A DNA stretch of 10,043 bases, from NCBI GenBank assembly GCA_035449045.1, contig DAOTKC010000047.1, positions 1 to 10,043 of the forward strand, written 5' to 3'. The notes beneath the pieces are model-generated. The model searched no databases. It was given only the letters and a program-made list of their open reading frames with translations, and had not been told where the DNA came from. Source of the DNA: DAOTKC01 sp035449045 (GTDB lineage Bacteria > Bacillota > Clostridia > Christensenellales > CAG-917). Positions 5,890 to 10,043 of the stretch are shown one piece after another (position 1 is the first letter of the stretch; each line of letters starts with the position of its first letter). The translations under genes and the position numbers were made by a program.

Positions 5890-7140
5890 AAGCTCGGTAA
5901 ATATCTCTCGCATGGCTTCAAGCGCGGAGGGAATGCAGGGTATGTCAAGGTGTCCCTTGCATTCATCCAGAAGATAGACGTTTTCGGCGTCGTAGTCCAT
6001 GCCCGCCGTCGCCGAAAAGGCCGGCACAATGCCGTCGCCGAAGAGCGAAAAGCCAACGTCGGCCTTTTTCTCGATGAGCCCGCTTTCGGGGTCAATCCTA
6101 ATGGCGATTGCTGTCGCGATGTCTTTTCCCGCTATATATCTGGTGTCGACGAGCGCGGTAACGTGAACGAGCTCGCCATCCTCGCTAACAAAAAAGTGGG
6201 AGTCATGATATTCCTTTATGCGGCTTATTATCGGCCAAACCTCGCCCTTGGAATTTTTAATCCAGTCGTAGTCTTTCGCCAGCATAAACTCGACAAGCTC
6301 GGAAACCGTGGCCGTTTCGTCGCCGATGTAAAGATGGCTTTCCCAGCCGTTTGGCATATCGGGGTCTAAAATGAACTCGTCAAAAGTCAAAAGTTGATAG
6401 ACGGGCGCCATATGCCTTGCCGAGATTTGGAAGGCCTCCTGCCCTAAAAGTATGGGGAGGATATCGGTGCCGGCGACGCCTTTTTCAATGCTTCCGAAAA
6501 GGTTGACGAGCGCAGACGGCGAGCCTAAAAAGGGCGCCGAAATGGGCACGAACAGCTCGGTGCGCGCGCGGTTTTCCGGCTTTTTCAGATAGTCCGCCAC
6601 CACTATGCCGCCCATGCTGTGCGTTATGAACGCCACTTTTTCATAGCGGTTGACCTTGATGTATTCTTCAAGCTCTCCGGCCGAAACGTCATTGTCCTGC
6701 CGCCAGTCGTATTGCCACACCGTAAGGTCGTAGGATGTGCCGAACTCCTCTTGCAGGTCCTCCAAAATAAAATAAATATCTTTGAAAATCGTAAACAGCG
6801 AATATTTGATGCCCTCGGCGTCGTTCATATTGCCGACGCGCATTTTCCAGCTCGGCGTCATATCGTCCTCGACTGCCATGAGGTCGAGCGTATACTGCGG
6901 AATGTTGGCAAGGACGTAGTTTAAAGTATCCGTTTCCAAGCTCCAGATTTCATTGCCCGTCGCGAGGTCGTAAAGCGCGCTGCCCTCAAGACCGGGCAGC
7001 ATCAGCACCGCCTTTTTACCGGGAATGGGCGTGTAATCTGGCTCGGCGTTACTCTTAGAGCAACCCCAAAAGCCCGCTAAGCAGCTTCCGAGAGTCAAAG
7101 CCGCAACCGCCAAACCCGCCAAAATCCTCAACTTTCTCAT
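5875..7140 (-). CDS. Lipoprotein of the LCAT/PDAT-like alpha/beta-hydrolase family (lipase or acyltransferase)
   Basis: I prefer the ATG at 7138-7140 (421 residues) over one 30 nt upstream, because it gives a classic n-region (MRKLR) and has GGTGGG upstream. The upstream ATG has a poorer Shine-Dalgarno. Numbered from the preferred start, residues 1-20 are a lipoprotein signal peptide ending in the lipobox LGS-C20, so the protein should be anchored to the outer face of the membrane. LMLPGLEGS (46-54) is the lid/oxyanion region. The nucleophile elbow is THSMGG (S175). GDGIVP (D369) and GHLDI (H397) supply the rest of a Ser-Asp-His triad in the order and style of LCAT (phospholipid-sterol acyltransferase) proteins. 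The natural substrate is unknown: phospholipid, glyceride or other ester. No promoter is visible; the upstream spacer is repeat plus an assembly gap. Confidence 0.88.
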   Translation of the reverse strand: MRKLRILAGLAVAALTLGSCLAGFWGCSKSNAEPDYTPIPGKKAVLMLPGLEGSALYDLATGNEIWSLETDTLNYVLANIPQYTLDLMAVEDDMTPSWKMRVGNMNDAEGIKYSLFTIFKDIYFILEDLQEEFGTSYDLTVWQYDWRQDNDVSAGELEEYIKVNRYEKVAFITHSMGGIVVADYLKKPENRARTELFVPISAPFLGSPSALVNLFGSIEKGVAGTDILPILLGQEAFQISARHMAPVYQLLTFDEFILDPDMPNGWESHLYIGDETATVSELVEFMLAKDYDWIKNSKGEVWPIISRIKEYHDSHFFVSEDGELVHVTALVDTRYIAGKDIATAIAIRIDPESGLIEKKADVGFSLFGDGIVPAFSATAGMDYDAENVYLLDECKGHLDIPCIPSALEAMREIFTELFGKS

Positions 7141-7181
7141 ATCCAACCCACCATTTTCCTTACTCAACATATAATCCGCAA

Positions 7182-7473
7182 ATTTTTCGTTGTTCGTTAT
7201 TCGTTTTTCGTTCGCGCTTCAGCGCCGCCCCCACCGTTTTTCGTTGTTCGTTTTCGTTTTTCGTTCGCGCTTCAGCGCCGCCCCCACCGTTTTTCGTTGT
7301 TCGTTTTNNNNNNNNNNNNNNNNNNNNNNNNNNNNNNNNNNNNNNNNNNNNNNNNNNNNNNNNNNNNNNNNNNNNNNNNNNNNNNNNNNNNNNNNNNNNN
7401 NNNNNNNCGTTTTTCGTTCGCGCTTCAGCGCCGCCCCCACCGTTATTCATTATTAATTATTAATTATTAATTT
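7182..7473. repeat. Heptamer-periodic modular repeat, locus 2, with a 53-bp tandem unit
   Basis: Two complete, identical 53-bp units lie at 7202-7254 and 7255-7307. A third begins at 7408 after the gap. Each unit is CGTTTTT, a 26-nt GC-rich module (CGTTCGC then a stretch with the hairpin GCGC-TTCA-GCGC), CGTTTTT, CGTTGTT and CGTTTT. The left end has extra heptamers (CGTTGTT 7188, CGTTATT 7195). The right end is CGTTATT, CATTATT, AATTATT, AATTATT (7441-7468), nearly identical to the end of locus 1. The repeat fills almost the whole spacer between the alcohol dehydrogenase and lipase genes. The true copy number is hidden by the gap. Confidence 0.92.
7308..7407. other. Assembly gap (100 N)
   Basis: There are exactly 100 N, the customary placeholder for a gap of unknown size. 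It begins right after a complete 53-bp repeat unit and ends right at the start of another. This indicates that the assembler could not resolve the array. Confidence 0.98.
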
Positions 7474-7497
7474 ATTTTAAAGCGCCAGCTTTAAAAT
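7474..7497. repeat. Perfect 10-bp palindrome at the 3' end of the alcohol dehydrogenase gene
   Basis: ATTTTAAAGC (7474-7483) and GCTTTAAAAT (7488-7497) are perfect complements around a 4-nt loop. The stem covers the last codons and the TAA stop of the gene. It lies directly beside the AATTATT heptamer run of repeat locus 2. This is the same arrangement as at the lipase gene end. Confidence 0.88.
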
Positions 7498-8658
7498 GTT
7501 TAATATATCGTTTTTATCAAGCGCAACGAAATTGCCGATAGTGCCGGTGTCGGGCCTTTTGGCTGTCGCGGCCGCCAAGGCGGCGATGTCGTTTTCGGTG
7601 GCGCCAAGCTCGGAAAGCGAGGTTTTAAGTCCCAAGTTTTTCAAAAACTGACGGAATGACGCTATGCCGTCCAGGGCGTTTTCCAAAAAATCGTTATAGT
7701 CGTAGGGAATGGAAAACACCTGCCGCGCAAATCTTGCGAACCGCCTAACGTCGTGATTCACCGTGTATCCCATCCATGCGGGAAGCACGACTGCAAGCGC
7801 TTCGCCGTGCGCCGTGCCAAAGACGGTCGAGAGCTCGTGCGCTATTTTGTGGGACGCCCAGTCCTCCTCGCGCCCCATGCCGAGTATGCCGTTGTGGGCG
7901 ATTGACGCCGCCCACATGATCTCCGCCATGGCATCGTAACCCGAGGGGTTCTTGACGGCTTCCGGCCCGTTAAAGACGACGGAGCGCATGACCGCCTCCG
8001 ACATCATATCGGAAAGGTGAACGTTTTTAGTATTGGTGAAATAGCGCTCGATTATATGCGCCATCATATCGGAGACGCCGCAGGCGACCTGATGGGGGCT
8101 GAGCGTGGCCGCGTTTTCGGGGTTTAAAACGGAAAAGAGCGGGCGGAGTGCGTCGCCCGAGGTGCTTCGCTTGAGCATGCCGTCCTCGTTGGTTATGACG
8201 CAGCTGTTGCTGGTCTCGCTGCCCGCGGCGGCAATAGTGAGAATTGTGCCCACGGCAAGCGACTTTTTAGGTTTAGCCTTGGCATCAAGCCCGAAGAAAT
8301 CCCAAACCGGACCGTCGTATAAGGCGCCGATTCCGATTGCCTTGGCGGTGTCGATGACGCTGCCGCCGCCGACCGCCAAAATGAATTTTATATCTTTATT
8401 ACGGACTAATTCGATTCCATCCTTGACCTTGCCGAGCAGGGGATTGGGCTGAACTCCCTCTAAAACGAAAAACTCCACGCCCGCCTCTTTGAGCGAGGCC
8501 GTGACCTTGTCAAGTAGCCCGCTTTTCTTGACGCTGCCCTGCCCGATGACGACGAGCGCAGAAGAATAGCCGTAACTTTTAATGATGGCGCCCGATTTTT
8601 CTTCGTAACCGCGCCCAAAATAGACCTTTGTCGGCAAACTGAACTCAAAATTTTCCAT
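7477..8658 (-). CDS. Iron-containing alcohol dehydrogenase, butanol dehydrogenase (BdhA/YqhD/YugJ) group
   Basis: This 393-residue cytoplasmic enzyme should reduce aldehydes to alcohols with NAD(P)H, as in fermentative or detoxifying metabolism. The N-terminus FSLPTKVYFGRG is the usual start of the group III iron-ADH fold. The nucleotide motif is GGGSVIDTAKAI (97-108). The metal ligands are D197 and H201 (in SDMMAHIIERY), H270 and H284 (in GTAHGEAL). All four sit three residues later than the known ligands of E. coli YqhD, so the site is intact. The exact substrate (butyraldehyde, acetaldehyde or others) and the choice of NADH or NADPH cannot be settled. The ATG is fixed by the family start. 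It lacks a Shine-Dalgarno, and the promoter -10 ends 6 nt upstream, so the mRNA is probably leaderless. The gene may head a minus-strand unit with the lipase and kinase genes. Confidence 0.95.
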   Translation of the reverse strand: MENFEFSLPTKVYFGRGYEEKSGAIIKSYGYSSALVVIGQGSVKKSGLLDKVTASLKEAGVEFFVLEGVQPNPLLGKVKDGIELVRNKDIKFILAVGGGSVIDTAKAIGIGALYDGPVWDFFGLDAKAKPKKSLAVGTILTIAAAGSETSNSCVITNEDGMLKRSTSGDALRPLFSVLNPENAATLSPHQVACGVSDMMAHIIERYFTNTKNVHLSDMMSEAVMRSVVFNGPEAVKNPSGYDAMAEIMWAASIAHNGILGMGREEDWASHKIAHELSTVFGTAHGEALAVVLPAWMGYTVNHDVRRFARFARQVFSIPYDYNDFLENALDGIASFRQFLKNLGLKTSLSELGATENDIAALAAATAKRPDTGTIGNFVALDKNDILNILKLAL

Positions 8659-8664
8659 AGCTAA

Positions 8665-8693
8665 AGTATATAATAACCTTGTCCTTTTTTCAA
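8665..8693 (-). promoter_or_regulatory. Sigma-A-type promoter of the alcohol dehydrogenase gene, predicted leaderless
   Basis: Read on minus: TTGAAA (-35, 8688-8693), a 17-nt spacer and TATACT (-10, 8665-8670). Only TTAGCT (8659-8664) lies between the -10 and the ATG, so the usual start point 7 nt downstream falls on the A of the start codon. No Shine-Dalgarno is present. Confidence 0.8.
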
Positions 8694-8718
8694 GTTAATA
8701 AAATTTTTAATTTTAGCG

Positions 8719-8745
8719 AAAAAAGCCGCGCTCTCGCGGCTTTTT
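8719..8745 (-). terminator. Rho-independent terminator after spoIVA
   Basis: On minus: AAAAAGCCGCG, loop AGAG, CGCGGCTTTTT, then a further T (six T in all). This is a strong GC-rich hairpin with a T run, 68 nt after the spoIVA stop. It separates spoIVA from the alcohol dehydrogenase promoter just downstream. The symmetrical A/T flanks could also make it work on plus. Confidence 0.93.
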
Positions 8746-8812
8746 CAGGCTTTTTGCTATTTAATAATATTTAAGTGTGTTATATTTTCCTGGTAATTTA
8801 GTTTTGGCAAGC

Positions 8813-10043
8813 CTACAGTAAAATGCAGATTACGCCGCCGCGGCCTTCGTTTATAATTCTGCCCAGCGTCCTTCTGAGTTTGACGCGCGCTTCCTCGGGC
8901 ATGGCGTTGAGCTTGGCGGTCATGCCGTCGTTGACGAGCACGGAAAGCGACTTGCCGAAGATGTTGGTGTCCCAAATGGCCTTGCTGTCGCCCTCGAACT
9001 GGTCGATGATGCTTTTGACGAGTTCCTCGCCCTGCTGCTCGGTGCCGACTATGGGGCAGACCTCGGTGTCGACGTCGACTCGAAGGATGTGAAGGGAGGG
9101 CGCGGATGCTCTAAGGCGCACGCCGAACTGGCCGTTCTGTTTGACTATTTCGGGCTCCTCGAGTTCCATCTCCTCCATCGTCGGCATGACTACGCCGTAG
9201 CCGGTGTCCTCGACGTCGTCGAGCGCCGCCTTGATTTTGTCGTAGCTGTCCTTGGCTATGCGGAGGCGCTTTAGGCTGGTCAAAAGCTTGAGCTCGTCGG
9301 TGACGTCGATTCCGCACTCCTCGGAGGCGACTTGATAGAACAGCCCGTCGGCGGGCTCCAGCGTGATGTCGATGTGGCCTACCGCGGTGTCCATTGTGCC
9401 GACGGCCGGCCGCTTGAAGAACTTAAAGTCTTCGAACTTCTCGGCGATTTTGTCGGTATCGCGCATCTTGACGACGTTTTCGGCGATGTCGGATAAAATT
9501 TTAATGAGCTCTTTTATTATGTCGCAGCCGACATCGAGCGCCTTCATCCACTCGGGCGTAATGCCGTTGATGAGCTTTACCGGAAACTCAAGCAGCACGC
9601 TTTCCATAATTTCGGTAATATCATCCTCCGTCATATTGAGAACGTCTTTTATAACGACGGGCGCGTCGTATTTTTCGTTGAGCGCGGCGGCGAGCGCCTT
9701 GGCGTTATCGGAGGACGGCTCGCGCGTGTTCAGGACGATGGCAAACGGCTTGCCGATTTCTTTTAATTCCTTCACCACCCTCGCTTCGGCCTCGAGATAG
9801 GCGCCCCGCTCGATGTTGGTCACCGTGCCGTCGGTCGTCACAAGTATCCCTATTGTGGAGTGCTGCTTGATGACCTTTTCGGTGCCGATTTCGGCGGCTT
9901 TGGAAAAGGGGATTTCCTCCTCGAACCACGGCGTTCGAACCAGCCGCTCCTTGCCGCCCTCGGCGACGCCCAGCGCGCCGTCCACCATATAGCCGACGCA
10001 GTCAATCAGCCTTAAGTTGACGTCGAGGTTTTCGCGGAAGCTG
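8813..10043 (-). CDS. spoIVA: Stage IV sporulation protein A (SpoIVA), 5'-truncated by window edge
   Basis: SpoIVA is the ATPase that polymerises on the outer forespore membrane and forms the basement layer for spore coat assembly. The frame is open to the window edge, and 409 residues are present. Comparison with the 492-residue Bacillus protein suggests about 83 are missing, including the Walker A loop. The first visible block is NLRLIDCVGYMVDGALG, which contains the Walker B aspartate (D14 of the fragment, equivalent to about D97). It is followed by TPWFEEEIPFSKAAEIGT and HSTIGILVTTDGT (sensor/GTPase-like region), GKPFAIVLNT and KYDAPVV. The C-terminal half has TGYGVVMPTMEEM, RLRASAPSLHILRVDVDTE, GTEQQGEELV and the conserved end RIINEGRGGVICILL. 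That C-terminal region is the membrane-anchoring part that contacts SpoVM. No defect is seen. The promoter (normally sigma-E) is outside the window. Confidence 0.97.
   Translation of the reverse strand, partial: SFRENLDVNLRLIDCVGYMVDGALGVAEGGKERLVRTPWFEEEIPFSKAAEIGTEKVIKQHSTIGILVTTDGTVTNIERGAYLEAEARVVKELKEIGKPFAIVLNTREPSSDNAKALAAALNEKYDAPVVIKDVLNMTEDDITEIMESVLLEFPVKLINGITPEWMKALDVGCDIIKELIKILSDIAENVVKMRDTDKIAEKFEDFKFFKRPAVGTMDTAVGHIDITLEPADGLFYQVASEECGIDVTDELKLLTSLKRLRIAKDSYDKIKAALDDVEDTGYGVVMPTMEEMELEEPEIVKQNGQFGVRLRASAPSLHILRVDVDTEVCPIVGTEQQGEELVKSIIDQFEGDSKAIWDTNIFGKSLSVLVNDGMTAKLNAMPEEARVKLRRTLGRIINEGRGGVICILL

Noticed and set aside
7202..7440. CRISPR array
   Set aside because: The units are contiguous identical 53-mers with no unique spacers between them, and there are no cas genes. 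This is a minisatellite.
7160..7456. Open frames running through the repeat and the N gap
   Set aside because: They are low-complexity translations of the 53-bp units (for example VGAALKRERKT) and include undefined residues. They are not genes.

Overview
The window looks like chromosomal DNA from an anaerobic, endospore-forming Firmicute (Clostridia-like). Three genes support this. One is an almost complete spoIVA (spore coat basement ATPase), found only in endospore formers. The second is a two-iron superoxide reductase (desulfoferrodoxin), typical of anaerobes. The third is an NAD(P)H-linked iron-type alcohol (butanol) dehydrogenase. Coding regions are moderately GC-rich and spacers are AT-rich. 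A run of exactly 100 N at 7308-7407, inside a tandem repeat, indicates a draft or metagenome-derived scaffold.

Layout, left to right. (1) 1-1309, minus: 3'-truncated FAD-dependent oxidoreductase with a C-terminal Rieske domain that begins just before the window edge. (2) 1310-1772: AT-rich divergent spacer holding an imperfect, long-armed inverted-repeat element (1343-1572) of unknown identity. (3) 1773-3110, plus: glutamate dehydrogenase gdhA with its own terminator. (4) 3303-3677, plus: desulfoferrodoxin with a clear promoter and Shine-Dalgarno, followed by a bidirectional terminator shared with the convergent gene. (5) 3832-4509, minus: ECF-transporter S component with its own extended -10 promoter. 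(6) 4645-5712, minus: N-acetylhexosamine-1-kinase-like phosphotransferase. (7) 5875-7140, minus: LCAT-like lipoprotein lipase/acyltransferase. (8) 7477-8658, minus: iron-type alcohol dehydrogenase, with a strong promoter that ends 6 nt before the ATG, suggesting a leaderless mRNA. (9) 8813-10043, minus: spoIVA, 5'-truncated, followed by a strong terminator.

How the genes relate. They do not form one pathway. gdhA and the superoxide reductase gene are separate transcription units. The alcohol dehydrogenase, lipase and kinase genes lie in a row on the minus strand with no internal terminator of normal form, and could be read from the alcohol dehydrogenase promoter. The spacers between them are almost entirely built from one repeat family.

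The most unusual feature is that repeat family, in the two spacers 5737-5863 and 7182-7473. It is made of 7-nt units of the form (C/A)(G/A)TTNTT, interrupted by a 26-nt GC-rich module. It ends in an identical AT-rich heptamer run that touches the 3' end of the upstream gene. At both contacts the gene end forms a perfect palindrome (13 bp and 10 bp stems). I do not recognise this combination as a named element. It is the best candidate here for something undescribed.
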